A stretch of 64,000 bases of DNA from CALBPI01 sp038521865 (GCA_038521865.1 JBCBKO010000001.1:682001-746000), one strand, 5' to 3'; shown: positions 18,354 through 27,698, numbered from the stretch's first letter. Translations and numbers: made by a program. The notes: a model not told the origin generated them from the sequence alone.

Positions 18354-19607
18354 CTAGCGATCGATTTCACCGAACACGATGTCCTGTGTGCCGATCACGG
18401 CAACGACGTCCGCGAGCATATGCCCACTCACCATTTCATTCATCGCACTGATGTGCGCAAAGCCAGGCGCTCTCACCTTCACTCGATACGGCTTGTTCGC
18501 ACCGTCCGAAATCAGATACACACCGAACTCTCCCTTTGGATGTTCGATCGCTGCGTAAGCCTCCCCCGCCGGCACGGTGTAACCCTCGGTGAATAGCTTA
18601 AAGTGATGAATGAGTGACTCCATGTCGCCCTTCATCTCAGCACGCTTCGGTGGTGAAATCTTGTGATCATCGAGCATCACCGGACCTGGGTTATCCCGCA
18701 GCCATGCAACACATTGCTTGATGATTCGATTCGACTGGCGCATCTCTTCGATGCGAACGAGGTACCTGTCGTAACAGTCCCCGTTAGTACCGATCGGGAT
18801 GTCAAAGTCCATCCGATCATAAACTTCGTAAGGTTGTTTTTTGCGCAGGTCCCAGGCGATTCCAGAACCTCTCAGCATTGGCCCTGTGAAACCCAACTGC
18901 TGTGCCCGCTCAGGAGTCACCACGCCAATATTTACTGTGCGCTGCTTCCAAATTCGGTTATCCGTCAATAACGTTTCATATTCGTCGACGCATCCGGGGA
19001 AACGATCGGTGAAGTCCTCGATGAAATCGAGTAGAGAACCAGAGCGTGCTTCGTTGAGGCGCGAGGTTTCACCGTCGTTGCGAAAACGATTGGTTTCGTA
19101 TTTCGGCATGAACTCGGGTAAGTCGCGATAGACACCGCCAGGCCGATAGTAGGTCGCATGCATGCGCGTACCCGACACAGCCTCGTAGCAATCCATCAGG
19201 TCCTCTCGTTCACGGAAACAATAGAGGAACATCGACATAGCACCGATATCGAGTCCGTGCGCGCCGAGCCACATCAAGTGATTCAGGATTCGAGTGATCT
19301 CATCAAACATGACCCGGATGTATTGAGCGCGTTCCGGCGCCTCGATACCGAGTAGTTTTTCGATGGCAAGCACGTAACCATGCTCGTTGCACATCATGGA
19401 TACGTAGTCCAGACGATCCATGTAGCCGATGCTCTGGTTGTACGGCTTTGACTCCGCGAGTTTCTCGGTGCCACGGTGGAGCAAACCCACGTGCGGGTCG
19501 GCACGTTGAATGGTCTCGCCGTTCATCTCGAGGATCAGTCGCAGGACGCCGTGTGCGGCAGGATGCTGCGGCCCAAAGTTCAAAGTGAAGTTTTGAATCT
19601 CAGCCAT
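18354..19607 (-). CDS. nuoD: NADH-quinone oxidoreductase subunit D
   Basis: NuoD is the 49-kDa subunit, related to NiFe hydrogenase large subunits, and forms much of the quinone pocket. The 417-residue protein starts at ATG 19607 (MAEIQNFTLNFGPQHPAAHG), after GGGAGG, and overlaps the nuoC end by 8 nt. Conserved HVGLLHRGTEKLAE and GAGRDPGLR-type C-terminal segments with the RVRAPGFAHI region are present. nuoC and nuoD are separate genes here, unlike the fused nuoCD of E. coli. Confidence 0.96.
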   Translation of the reverse strand: MAEIQNFTLNFGPQHPAAHGVLRLILEMNGETIQRADPHVGLLHRGTEKLAESKPYNQSIGYMDRLDYVSMMCNEHGYVLAIEKLLGIEAPERAQYIRVMFDEITRILNHLMWLGAHGLDIGAMSMFLYCFREREDLMDCYEAVSGTRMHATYYRPGGVYRDLPEFMPKYETNRFRNDGETSRLNEARSGSLLDFIEDFTDRFPGCVDEYETLLTDNRIWKQRTVNIGVVTPERAQQLGFTGPMLRGSGIAWDLRKKQPYEVYDRMDFDIPIGTNGDCYDRYLVRIEEMRQSNRIIKQCVAWLRDNPGPVMLDDHKISPPKRAEMKGDMESLIHHFKLFTEGYTVPAGEAYAAIEHPKGEFGVYLISDGANKPYRVKVRAPGFAHISAMNEMVSGHMLADVVAVIGTQDIVFGEIDR

Positions 19608-20328
19608 CGTGATCCTCCCGCAGCGCATCCTCGTATCGGTTGTCTTCGCGAATCACACGCGGCACCAACGTTCGTGGTTCAATCGAAACGGGCTCGTAAG
19701 CCACACGACCTTTGCGTGCGTCGTAGCGCACCTCAACGTTGCCGGTGAGCGGAAAGTCTTTGCGGAACGGATGCCCGATAAATCCGTAGTCTGTGAGCAA
19801 TCGACGAAGATCCGGATGGCCCTCGAAAACGATACCGAAAAGATCGAATGCCTCGCGCTCGTACCAATCCGCAGAACGCCACACGTCAATAAGAGATCCG
19901 ATCCGTGGCGGGTTTTCGTTCGTGGTAAACGCTTTCAATCGAACGCGCACGTTGTGGTCAATCGAAAGCAAATGCGCAACCACAGCAAATCGCTCCGAAT
20001 CGAATTCCAACGACTCGTCCACCACAACTTCGCGCTGGACACCCCGGGAATAACCAGAGCCCGTAGCGCGATTGGTGGTCCACTCACTGTCGCCAAAAGT
20101 CAGGTAATCGACACCGCATAGATCGACCAGCATCGTAAATCGTAGTTCTGGCGTATCACGCAGCGTCTTGGCGACACTGACCCAATGCTCAGTTGGCACT
20201 TCAACGGTAACCTCGCGCTCGGGCGTAACCGTCACGGTGCACGCGTCTGTCGCAGCGGTAATCGCGGCCGGCAGCCAATCACTAGGGTGCGCTTTCGAGG
20301 CACCGGCGTTCATTGCGGACTCGCTCAT
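19600..20328 (-). CDS. nuoC: NADH-quinone oxidoreductase subunit C
   Basis: NuoC is the 30-kDa structural subunit of the complex I peripheral arm. The frame is open to 20520, but ATG 20328 overlaps the nuoB stop as ATGA and gives MSESAMNAGASKAH. The resulting 242-residue protein shows the diagnostic WYEREAFDLFGIVFEGHPDLRR-type signature (Tyr-Glu-Arg-Glu...Asp-Leu-Phe-Gly) and the following LTDYGFIGHPFRKDFP segment. About 30 N-terminal residues are of low conservation. Confidence 0.95.
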   Translation of the reverse strand: MSESAMNAGASKAHPSDWLPAAITAATDACTVTVTPEREVTVEVPTEHWVSVAKTLRDTPELRFTMLVDLCGVDYLTFGDSEWTTNRATGSGYSRGVQREVVVDESLEFDSERFAVVAHLLSIDHNVRVRLKAFTTNENPPRIGSLIDVWRSADWYEREAFDLFGIVFEGHPDLRRLLTDYGFIGHPFRKDFPLTGNVEVRYDARKGRVAYEPVSIEPRTLVPRVIREDNRYEDALREDHDG

Positions 20329-20846
20329 CGTGAGATCGTGCTCGTGCGGCGGATTTTTTTCTGCAATTGCAAAATGCCGTAGATCAAAGCTTCGGCTGTC
20401 GGCGGGCAGCCGGGCACGTAGACGTCGACCGGCACTACCCGGTCGCACCCTCGCACGACAGCGTAGGAGTAGTGGTAATAGCCACCGCCGTTGGCACAGG
20501 AGCCCATGGAGACAACCCACCTTGGCTCCGGCATCTGGTCGTAGACCTTGCGCAGCGCTGGCGCCATCTTGTTGACGAGCGTGCCGGCCACGATCATGAC
20601 GTCAGACTGTCTCGGGCTCGGACGAAACACGATACCGAAGCGATCGAGGTCATACCGTGCGGCGCCCGCATGCATCATTTCAACAGCGCAGCAAGCAAGC
20701 CCGAAGGTCATCGGCCACATAGAGCCTGTGCGAGCCCAGTTGACTACGGTGTCGATACCCGTGACTACCATCCCTTTTTTCTGGATGCTGCCGGGCGGCA
20801 GCTCGTAGTCAACGGCGTCGGTAGTTGCGGCTTCGCTCAATCCCAT
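20325..20846 (-). CDS. nuoB: NADH-quinone oxidoreductase subunit B
   Basis: NuoB holds the terminal [4Fe-4S] cluster N2 that reduces quinone. The 173-residue protein shows the tandem-cysteine ligand motif in GLACCAVEMMH, the MGSCANGGGYYHYSY loop and VPGCPPTAEALIYGI. The ATG at 20846 overlaps the nuoA coding end by 10 nt. Length and motifs are normal. Confidence 0.97.
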   Translation of the reverse strand: MGLSEAATTDAVDYELPPGSIQKKGMVVTGIDTVVNWARTGSMWPMTFGLACCAVEMMHAGAARYDLDRFGIVFRPSPRQSDVMIVAGTLVNKMAPALRKVYDQMPEPRWVVSMGSCANGGGYYHYSYAVVRGCDRVVPVDVYVPGCPPTAEALIYGILQLQKKIRRTSTISR

Positions 20847-21193
20847 TCAAGCGCCCCTTTCTTCCATTCGTAGATGAAACCGACGACAAGCACCGTCAGG
20901 AACAGGGCCATCGCAAGCAAACCGAAACCGCCAATGGTTCCGAGAGATATCGCCCACGGAAACAAGAAAGCGATTTCAAGATCGAAAATTATGAAGAGAA
21001 TCGCTACCAGGTAGTAGCGAACATCGAACTTCATACGGCTATCTTCGAAGGCCTCGAAGCCGCACTCATAGGGCGAGAGTTTTTCGTCGTCCTTCCCGCC
21101 ACTGCCGAACAGAAAGCCCAACGTCATTAGCAGGATCCCAAGTCCCGCTGCGATACCGAGAAAGATCAGTACCGGAACATAGTTCTGGAGCAC
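20837..21193 (-). CDS. nuoA: NADH-quinone oxidoreductase subunit A
   Basis: NuoA is a three-helix membrane subunit at the junction of the complex I arms. The frame is open to 21292, but I choose GTG 21193, which follows GTGGGA by 7 nt, giving MLQNYVPVLIFLGIAAG and 118 residues. The longer start would lie almost on the predicted transcription start near 21295, which argues against it. The conserved SPYECGFEAFEDSRMKFDVRY loop (Tyr-Glu-Cys-Gly) and a C-terminal helix are clear. It is the first gene of the 14-gene nuo operon. Confidence 0.93.
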   Translation of the reverse strand: MLQNYVPVLIFLGIAAGLGILLMTLGFLFGSGGKDDEKLSPYECGFEAFEDSRMKFDVRYYLVAILFIIFDLEIAFLFPWAISLGTIGGFGLLAMALFLTVLVVGFIYEWKKGALEWD

Positions 21194-21301
21194 AATTTTG
21201 TCCCACTGCAGGCGCTGCGCTTGCGTGCGTCCCCACGCGGCAGTCCCGACTGGTTTGTCCCAACTTTGACACGGTGTGGACGCACCGCTCAAAGCTGCTC
21301 A

Positions 21302-21307
21302 AGTATA
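21302..21307 (-). promoter_or_regulatory. candidate nuo operon promoter (-10)
   Basis: The minus strand carries TATACT in the 180-nt gap between the tRNA-Leu terminator and nuoA. No strong -35 is seen. Transcription would begin near 21295, giving a leader of about 100 nt before the GTG start at 21193. The rest of 21194-21375 shows no recognised riboswitch or operator. Confidence 0.5.
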
Positions 21308-21375
21308 CCATTTCGAAGGATTAAGGCGAAGAGAACAGCGCCATAAATCGTCGATTCAAGGGTGAGGCGTTCGAC

Positions 21376-21401
21376 AAAAAAAAGGCGCCCCGAAAGGCGC
21401 C
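21376..21401 (-). terminator. intrinsic terminator after tRNA-Leu
   Basis: On the minus strand GGCGCC-N6-GGCGCC is followed by eight Ts, ten bases after the tRNA 3' end. It ends the transcript that carries tpiA, secG and tRNA-Leu and insulates the nuo operon. Confidence 0.92.
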
Positions 21402-21411
21402 GTTTTCTGTG

Positions 21412-21496
21412 TGGTGCCGATGGCCGGACTCGAACCGGCACGGCTCTCGCCACTGCCCCCTCAAGACAGCGTGTCTACCAATTCCACCACATCGGC
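21412..21496 (-). tRNA. tRNA-Leu (GAG)
   Basis: This 85-nt class II tRNA has the long variable arm of tRNA-Leu, acceptor arms GCCGATG/CATCGGC, anticodon loop TTGAGGG (anticodon GAG) in a 5-bp stem, T-arm with GTTCGAGTC, and encoded CCA. It starts 16 nt after the secG stop, so it is processed from the secG transcript. secG followed by tRNA-Leu is also the order in E. coli and relatives. Confidence 0.96.
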
Positions 21497-21512
21497 AATC
21501 ATAATCATTCGC

Positions 21513-21950
21513 TTACTCGCCCTCGTCCGTCTCAGCTGGCTCGGGAACATCCAGTTCCGGTACGTCTTCCGCGTCACTGACAGCGTCGTCTAATTCGGGC
21601 GCTACCAGTGAGGCGGCATCCTCCGGCGTCATTTCCAATTCAGGCAGCGCGCCGCCCGGAAGTTCCTGCTCAACCACAATGTCGTCAGCGACACTGTTGC
21701 TGGGTGCCCCGCGTTGCGTTGCAAGCCATGCCAACGCAAGGCAATTAGCAAAAAACAATGTGGCCAGAATTGCTGTTGCGCGGGAAAGGAAGTTCGCCGA
21801 GCCTCGCGCGCCGAAAACGGTGCCGGAGGCCCCTGCACCAAAAGAAGCACCGGCATCAGCACCCTTGCCGCGCTGCATCAGTATCAAGACGATCAATCCA
21901 ATCGAGACGGCCGCGTGAGCGACTGACAAGACATTAAAAAGCGTACCCAT
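21513..21950 (-). CDS. secG: preprotein translocase subunit SecG
   Basis: SecG is the small two-helix subunit of the SecYEG protein export channel in the inner membrane. The 145-residue protein opens with a helix (VLSVAHAAVSIGLIVLILMQRGKGADAGASFG), then the conserved Gly/Ala-rich loop (GASGTVFGARGSANFLSRATAI) and the second helix. About 65 acidic C-terminal residues rich in Asp, Glu and Pro extend beyond the core; such tails vary between species. It lies 21 nt after tpiA. Confidence 0.93.
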   Translation of the reverse strand: MGTLFNVLSVAHAAVSIGLIVLILMQRGKGADAGASFGAGASGTVFGARGSANFLSRATAILATLFFANCLALAWLATQRGAPSNSVADDIVVEQELPGGALPELEMTPEDAASLVAPELDDAVSDAEDVPELDVPEPAETDEGE

Positions 21951-21971
21951 ATACTCGTAATTCCAAAAACG

Positions 21972-22715
21972 TCAGGCTGCAGCGCCAATCGCCAGGAAAT
22001 CCTCAGCGCTCAAAGCAGCGCCTCCGATTAGCCCACCATCCACATCCGGCATAGCCAAGAGGGATGCAGCATTGGCAGGTTTCATACTGCCGCCATACAA
22101 AATTCTCATCGACTCAGCGAGTGCTGCATCTTGCTGCTGAACATACCCTCGCAGCACTGCATGCACTTCCTGAGCCTGCTCAGGTGTGGCCGTAAGACCC
22201 GTACCGATTGCCCAAACCGGCTCGTAGGCGATGACCATTTCCGCCATCCCAGAGACTCCGATAGCACCCGCTACTGCCTCCAGCTGCCGCAAAACGACGC
22301 TGTCGGTAGCACCGGCTTCACGCTCCTCAAGCGTCTCACCAACACAAACCACCGGCGCAAGCCCATGCATCACCGCGCGCGCAGCCTTCGCCGCCACATC
22401 CGAATCGGTTTCACCAAACAGCGTACGCCGCTCCGAGTGACCCACGATTACAAACTGGCAACCCAAATCCACCAACATCGGGGCAGCAGTCTCTCCGGTG
22501 TAGGCACCGAGATCGTACTCCGAAACTGTCTGGCCGCCGACCGCAACCGCCGAGTCTGTGAGTACTGAGGCGACTTGAGACAGATGCACATCCGGCGGGC
22601 ATACCAGCCAGTCGACGCCCGCGTCCGCGCCTTCCGCGATAGCGCTCGCGAGCGATCGTGCAACGGCGCTCGACCCGTTCATTTTCCAGTTACCCGCGAT
22701 CAACGTTCGCCGCAT
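21972..22715 (-). CDS. tpiA: triosephosphate isomerase
   Basis: This enzyme interconverts dihydroxyacetone phosphate and glyceraldehyde 3-phosphate in glycolysis and gluconeogenesis. The 247-residue TIM barrel has GNWKMNG with the active-site Lys, the catalytic His in VGHSERR, the catalytic Glu in AYEPVWAIGTG (with hinged loop 6) and ILYGGSMKP at the phosphate site. The ATG at 22715 follows GGGAG. It heads a short tpiA-secG-tRNA-Leu unit. Confidence 0.97.
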   Translation of the reverse strand: MRRTLIAGNWKMNGSSAVARSLASAIAEGADAGVDWLVCPPDVHLSQVASVLTDSAVAVGGQTVSEYDLGAYTGETAAPMLVDLGCQFVIVGHSERRTLFGETDSDVAAKAARAVMHGLAPVVCVGETLEEREAGATDSVVLRQLEAVAGAIGVSGMAEMVIAYEPVWAIGTGLTATPEQAQEVHAVLRGYVQQQDAALAESMRILYGGSMKPANAASLLAMPDVDGGLIGGAALSAEDFLAIGAAA

Positions 22716-22761
22716 GTTTCTCCCGGCTCCTGTTCACTGACCGCCGACGTAAAAGCCGGCG

Positions 22762-22790
22762 AGAATAGCGCCCTATCGCGCCTTCTGCAA
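22762..22790 (-). promoter_or_regulatory. candidate promoter for tpiA-secG-tRNA-Leu
   Basis: The minus strand has TTGCAG at 22785-22790 and TATTCT at 22762-22767 with exact 17-bp spacing, in the 84-nt gap between glmM and tpiA. The predicted leader is about 40 nt. The match is modest at both hexamers. Confidence 0.4.
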
Positions 22791-22799
22791 TTGAATTGA

Positions 22800-24134
22800 T
22801 CAGGCAGCGGCTTGTTTGACCACGTCGGCAAGCTCGGCAGCCGCAGCACGAACTTCCTGCTTGTCCACGCCCTCGACCATCACGCGAATCACCGGCTCCG
22901 TTCCAGACGCCCGCAATACCACGCGACCACGCTCCCCGAGGCGACGTTCAATCTCAGCCTTCGCCCCCTGAATCCTAGAATCTTCCTCCAGATTCATCCG
23001 TTGCGCGACACGCACATTGACCAGTACTTGGGGATAAATCGGCATATCAGCGGCAAGCTCCGCCAACGTTTTTCCGCTCTCCGCCACAATCTGCAACAAC
23101 TGCAACGAGCTGACGATGCCATCGCCCGTTGTGGCCTTATCAAGGCAAATTATGTGTCCCGACGACTCCCCGCCGATGATCCCGCCCTGCTCGCGCAGCG
23201 CAGACATAACGTAGCGATCACCGACCTGTGCACGAACAAAATCGACACCGTGCTCGCCAAGCTTGCGCTCGAGCCCAAGGTTACTCATTACCGTGCCCAC
23301 CACCGGGCCGACTAACTCGCCCTTGCGTTGGCGCCCCATGGCCACGATGTAGATCAGCTGATCGCCGTCGACGATATTGCCTTGATGATCCACCATCAGT
23401 ACCCGGTCGCCGTCTCCGTCGAGTGCGATTCCAAGGTCTGCGCCAACGGCAACCACCATTTGCTGCAACAGTTGCGGCTGGGTCGAACCGCAGCCATCGT
23501 TGATGTTCTTGCCGTTCGGCGAACACCCGATTGGAATGACTTCAGCGCCCATGGCCGCCAGTACGCGCGGCCCGACCTTAAAGGCTGCGCCATTCGAGCA
23601 GTCCAGTACGATTTTCATCCCGGAAAGATCGAGGCTGCCTACGGTCCCGGCGCAAAATTCGCCGTAGCGCTCCCGGGCCGAGTCGATCCGACGCGCAAAA
23701 CCCAGTTCCGCCGAATCTCGCGTTATCGAAGGCGCCTGCAGTAGCCCCTCGATCCGCATCTCCACTTCGTCGGATAGTTTCTCGCCGGCTCCGTCGAAGA
23801 ACTTGATGCCGTTATCGAAATACGGGTTATGAGAGGCAGAAATCATGACCCCAAGGTCTGCGGCAAATGTCCGCGCGATGTAAGCCACTCCAGGCGTCGG
23901 AAGCGGCCCCAACATGAGGACTTCGACCCCCGCAGCAGTAAACCCGGCTTCAAGCGCCGCCTCAAACATGTAGCCGGAGACGCGGGTGTCTTTGCCGATA
24001 ACGACAGTACCGCCCTCCGGCACCAGCACTCTCGCCGCAGCGCCCGCCAACCGCAACGTAAAATCGGCGGTCATCGGCGAATCTCCGACGCGGCCACGAA
24101 CACCATCCGTACCAAAGAACTTGCGCTTTACCAT
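22800..24134 (-). CDS. glmM: phosphoglucosamine mutase
   Basis: GlmM converts glucosamine 6-phosphate to glucosamine 1-phosphate for UDP-GlcNAc, peptidoglycan and LPS synthesis. The 444-residue protein has the phosphoserine loop (ISASHNPYFDNGIKFF), the metal loop (DGDGDR), the sugar-binding GGESSGHI and the phosphate-binding RASGTEPVIRVM near the C-terminus. It is 4 nt from folP, the same pair order as in E. coli. Confidence 0.97.
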   Translation of the reverse strand: MVKRKFFGTDGVRGRVGDSPMTADFTLRLAGAAARVLVPEGGTVVIGKDTRVSGYMFEAALEAGFTAAGVEVLMLGPLPTPGVAYIARTFAADLGVMISASHNPYFDNGIKFFDGAGEKLSDEVEMRIEGLLQAPSITRDSAELGFARRIDSARERYGEFCAGTVGSLDLSGMKIVLDCSNGAAFKVGPRVLAAMGAEVIPIGCSPNGKNINDGCGSTQPQLLQQMVVAVGADLGIALDGDGDRVLMVDHQGNIVDGDQLIYIVAMGRQRKGELVGPVVGTVMSNLGLERKLGEHGVDFVRAQVGDRYVMSALREQGGIIGGESSGHIICLDKATTGDGIVSSLQLLQIVAESGKTLAELAADMPIYPQVLVNVRVAQRMNLEEDSRIQGAKAEIERRLGERGRVVLRASGTEPVIRVMVEGVDKQEVRAAAAELADVVKQAAA

Positions 24135-24138
24135 GTGC

Positions 24139-24987
24139 TTATTGCCCCCACCAGGTTTCGCCGTGGATCGCCGCCAGGGCCTTCAGCCCGTCCAGCGTTT
24201 CGCCCACGTCGTGCACGCGGACAATTTTCGCGCCGCGCTCGACGCAGGCGGCGGCGAGGATAACACTGCCGACCAATCGATGTTCGACCGCACGTCCCGT
24301 TATCGCACCAACCATCGACTTTCGCGATACCCCCGCCAAGAGCGGGTAGCCCATACCGCTGAAGGACGAGAGTCCGCGCACTAAAGCGATGTTGTCTTCG
24401 AGGCGTTTACCGAAACCGAAACCAGGGTCGATCAATATCTTGGATCGATCGATACCGGAACCCACGCAGGTATCAATTCGCTCTTGCAGAAAGTCGCTGA
24501 CCTCCACCACTACGTCGGTATAGCTCGGATTCTCCTGCATGGTCCTAGGCGCGCCTTGCATGTGCATGAGGCAAACATGAACGCCCGCCACCGCGGCCGC
24601 TTCCAGCGCACCGGGCGCCTGTAGGGCACGGACATCATTGATTAACGTAGCGCCGGCATCGACGGCGGCGGCCATGACTTCTGGCTTGCTCGTGTCGATG
24701 GAGATCACCGCCGGAGCAGCGCTCGCTAGCGCCTCGATGACCGGAATGGTTCTGCGCAACTCCTCATCGGTAGCGACGTTCGCTGCGCCTGGGCGCGTCG
24801 ACTCTCCACCGACATCGATGATGTCAGCACCCGCCTCGACCATCGTTAAGGCAGCCGCTACGGCAGCCTCAACTTCGGGATATTTGCCGCCATCCGAAAA
24901 CGAATCGGGCGTCACGTTCAGGATGCCCATAATCAAAGGGCGCTGCTTAGCCAGCAGCGCCCCTACGGCAGATCGCCGTTCAGACAT
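24139..24987 (-). CDS. folP: dihydropteroate synthase
   Basis: FolP condenses p-aminobenzoate with dihydropterin pyrophosphate in folate synthesis and is the target of sulfonamides. The 282-residue TIM barrel shows MGILNVTPDSFSDGG, the conserved DVGGESTRPGA, INDVRA, DPGFGFGKR and the C-terminal VHDVGETLDGLKA. It starts 11 nt after the ftsH stop. Nothing unusual is seen at the sulfonamide-contact loops by eye. Confidence 0.97.
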   Translation of the reverse strand: MSERRSAVGALLAKQRPLIMGILNVTPDSFSDGGKYPEVEAAVAAALTMVEAGADIIDVGGESTRPGAANVATDEELRRTIPVIEALASAAPAVISIDTSKPEVMAAAVDAGATLINDVRALQAPGALEAAAVAGVHVCLMHMQGAPRTMQENPSYTDVVVEVSDFLQERIDTCVGSGIDRSKILIDPGFGFGKRLEDNIALVRGLSSFSGMGYPLLAGVSRKSMVGAITGRAVEHRLVGSVILAAACVERGAKIVRVHDVGETLDGLKALAAIHGETWWGQ

Positions 24988-24998
24988 GTCGATTGAAC

Positions 24999-26942
24999 CT
25001 AGCTGCTTTGTCCCGCTGGTCCACCGATCGATCCACTCGGACCGTCAGACTTGCGCTTCGACGGGCCGTCGCCTGTCACCGCGCTTGGCGGATTGTCGTT
25101 ATCCGTCCAGTCTGCCGGCGGTCGTGGATCACGACCCTCCATGATGTCGGCAATTTGCTTCTCGTCGATCGTTTCGTATTTGATCAGAGCTTCTGCCATG
25201 GTGTGGAGTTTGTCTTTGTGATCTTCCAGGATCTGTTCTGCCCGACCGTAGTTCAGGTCGATAATCGATCGAATCTCTTCGTCAATCGCTTTCGCAGTCT
25301 GCCCCGAAACCTGTTTGGTTTGCGTCATCGTGCGACCAAGGAACACCTCACCTTCTTCCTCGCTGTAGCTCAACGGCCCCAAGCGATCGGAAAGACCCCA
25401 CTTCGTAACCATATTGCGTGCGATATCCGTCGCTCGCTCGATATCGTTGCTTGCCCCCGTCGTGACGCTGTCCGCCCCGAAGATCAGCTCTTCCGCAATC
25501 CGCCCACCGAAGAGGCTGGCAATTTGACTGTTCAAGCGTTGCTTCGAGTAACTGTACCGATCCTCTTCTGGGAGGAACATGGTGACACCAAGCGCTCGCC
25601 CGCGCGGAATGATCGTGACTTTGTAGACTGGATCATGGTCTGGCACGTTCAACCCAACGATAGCGTGCCCGGCCTCGTGATACGCGGTGAGCTTTTTCTC
25701 GTCCTCGTTCATGACCATGGAACGACGTTCCGCACCCATCATGATCTTGTCTTTGGCTTTCTCGAACTCTTCCATGCCAACAGTGCGCCGATTCGCACGA
25801 GCTGCGAACAAAGCTGCCTCGTTCACCAAATTCGCGAGATCCGCCCCGGAGAATCCGGGCGTACCGCGGGCGATGATGCCCGGACGCACATCGTCCCCGA
25901 GCGGCACCTTGCGCATGTGGACTCGCAGGATCTGCTCGCGACCTCGAACGTCCGGCAAAGGCACTACCACCTGCCGATCGAATCGACCTGGGCGCAACAG
26001 GGCAGGATCCAGCACGTCCGGTCTGTTGGTAGCCGCGATGACGATAATGCCTTCATTGCCTTCGAAACCGTCCATTTCAACGAGCAGCTGGTTCAGCGTT
26101 TGCTCGCGCTCGTCATGCCCGCCGCCGAGACCCGCGCCACGATGGCGACCTACCGCGTCGATTTCATCGATGAAAATGATGCACGGCGCGTGCTTTTTGG
26201 CCTGCTCAAACATGTCGCGCACCCGCGAGGCACCGACACCGACAAACATTTCCACGAAGTCCGAGCCGGAGATCGTGAAGAACGGCACCTTCGCTTCGCC
26301 GGCAATCGCTCGTGCCAGCAGGGTCTTGCCCGTGCCGGGTGATCCGACCATCAAGACCCCTTTTGGAATCTTGCCGCCAAGCCGCTGGAATTTGCTTGGG
26401 TCTTTCAAGAAGTCGACGATTTCGACAACCTCTTCTTTCGCTTCCTCAACGCCCGCCACGTCGCTGAACGTAACGCCTACCTGATCTTCGCCCAGCAGGC
26501 GCGCTTTGCTCTTGCCGAATGACATAGCACCACGACCGCCTGCACCACCGCCCTGCATCTGGCGCATGAAATAAATCCATACGGCGATCAAGAGAAGCAC
26601 CGGGAACGAGGACACGAGAAGCTGCAACAGCAGGCCTTGTCTTTCCGGCTCTGGCATGTCGAACTGGACGCCTCGCTCACGAAGCTCACCAATCAGCACC
26701 GACACATCGCCACTCTCGGGATTGAAGGCGTAAAACGGGGAGCCGTTCTTGGTCACGTAACGGACCGTCTGCCCGTCAAAACTCACCGATTCCACCGAGT
26801 TATCTTCGACCCGGTTCAGGAAATCCGAGTAGCTCTCCTGCTGACTATTTCGCATGCCTGCGCCATTAAAGCTCTGCACGACGGTCATCAAGACCAGCAC
26901 GATCGCCACAAAAATCAGGATATTCTTGGCTGAATCATTCAC
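24999..26942 (-). CDS. ftsH: ATP-dependent zinc metalloprotease FtsH
   Basis: FtsH is a membrane-anchored AAA+ protease that degrades membrane proteins and regulators such as sigma-32 and LpxC. The 647-residue protein has two N-terminal membrane segments flanking a periplasmic domain, Walker A (GSPGTGKT), Walker B (CIIFIDEIDAVG), the second region of homology (ATNRPDVLDPALLRPGRFDR) and the zinc site HEAGH. The GTG start at 26942 has GAGG seven bases upstream. The gap before it (26943-27071) has a CCCCATCG box but no convincing CTTGAA partner, so heat-shock control is unproven. Confidence 0.97.
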   Translation of the reverse strand: MNDSAKNILIFVAIVLVLMTVVQSFNGAGMRNSQQESYSDFLNRVEDNSVESVSFDGQTVRYVTKNGSPFYAFNPESGDVSVLIGELRERGVQFDMPEPERQGLLLQLLVSSFPVLLLIAVWIYFMRQMQGGGAGGRGAMSFGKSKARLLGEDQVGVTFSDVAGVEEAKEEVVEIVDFLKDPSKFQRLGGKIPKGVLMVGSPGTGKTLLARAIAGEAKVPFFTISGSDFVEMFVGVGASRVRDMFEQAKKHAPCIIFIDEIDAVGRHRGAGLGGGHDEREQTLNQLLVEMDGFEGNEGIIVIAATNRPDVLDPALLRPGRFDRQVVVPLPDVRGREQILRVHMRKVPLGDDVRPGIIARGTPGFSGADLANLVNEAALFAARANRRTVGMEEFEKAKDKIMMGAERRSMVMNEDEKKLTAYHEAGHAIVGLNVPDHDPVYKVTIIPRGRALGVTMFLPEEDRYSYSKQRLNSQIASLFGGRIAEELIFGADSVTTGASNDIERATDIARNMVTKWGLSDRLGPLSYSEEEGEVFLGRTMTQTKQVSGQTAKAIDEEIRSIIDLNYGRAEQILEDHKDKLHTMAEALIKYETIDEKQIADIMEGRDPRPPADWTDNDNPPSAVTGDGPSKRKSDGPSGSIGGPAGQSS

Positions 26943-27071
26943 GAATTTGCCTCTTTAGGACACGATGTCGACAATATCGCCGACGATGGGGAACTTTCTG
27001 CTTGGAAAATTGGGCAGACGCTGCCCGTTGATAGACGCGACCCGGATTCCTTCACAGATCTCATTTCGACA

Positions 27072-27698
27072 CTACACCAAGCGCCGGGTTCTCGCCAGCG
27101 CATACACCTCAGTACTGCTAGGTCTTGACGCTTTCGGCTTTTTCACCGAAACCTTGTGGAATCTTTGGCGAAGTTGCCGCACATACTCATCAAAGCCTTC
27201 GCCCTGGAACACCTTACAGATGAATACTCCCTGCGATCCGAGCATTTCGGTCGCAAACTCTAACGCCAGCTCAGCGAGGTACATCGACCTCGGCTGATCC
27301 ACCGCCTTAACACCACTGATATTGGGGGCCATATCACTCATTACAAGGTCGAGCGGTTGCGAGCCAACCGCCTTCGATACAGCGGCAAGCACGTCATCGT
27401 CACGGAAATCACCCTGGATGAACTCAACGCCTGCCAAAGCATCCATCTCGAGAAGATCCACCGCAACGATGGTGACATCGTCGTCGAGCGCTCGTGCAAC
27501 CCACTGTGACCAACCGCCGGGAGCAGCGCCCAGGTCGGCGACTCGCATTCCACGCCTCAGAATTTTCTGGTTTCGCGTCAACTCATCCAGTTTGTAGACC
27601 GCCCTCGAGCGGTAACCTTCTGCCCTCGCCTTCCTGACCCATGGATCCTTTTCCTGTCGCTCACGCCAACCGGCATTTGATCCGCGCGGCTTGCTCAT
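27072..27698 (-). CDS. rlmE: 23S rRNA (uridine 2552-2'-O)-methyltransferase
   Basis: RlmE (FtsJ/RrmJ) methylates U2552 in the ribosomal A loop and is heat-induced in E. coli. The 208-residue protein has the SAM-binding motif RVADLGAAPGGWSQW, the catalytic-site VMSDMAPN segment and a Lys/Glu pair typical of the K-D-K-E tetrad. It precedes ftsH on the same strand and is divergent from yhbY, the E. coli arrangement. Confidence 0.96.
   Translation of the reverse strand: MSKPRGSNAGWRERQEKDPWVRKARAEGYRSRAVYKLDELTRNQKILRRGMRVADLGAAPGGWSQWVARALDDDVTIVAVDLLEMDALAGVEFIQGDFRDDDVLAAVSKAVGSQPLDLVMSDMAPNISGVKAVDQPRSMYLAELALEFATEMLGSQGVFICKVFQGEGFDEYVRQLRQRFHKVSVKKPKASRPSSTEVYALARTRRLV

Noticed and set aside
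21194..21292. Longer NuoA N-terminus from 21292
   Set aside because: It would begin at the predicted transcription start, lacks a ribosome-binding site and adds non-conserved sequence; GTG 21193 fits better.
24993..26342. Plus-strand 449-codon frame
   Set aside because: It mirrors ftsH; it has no recognisable domain and no promoter or ribosome-binding site.
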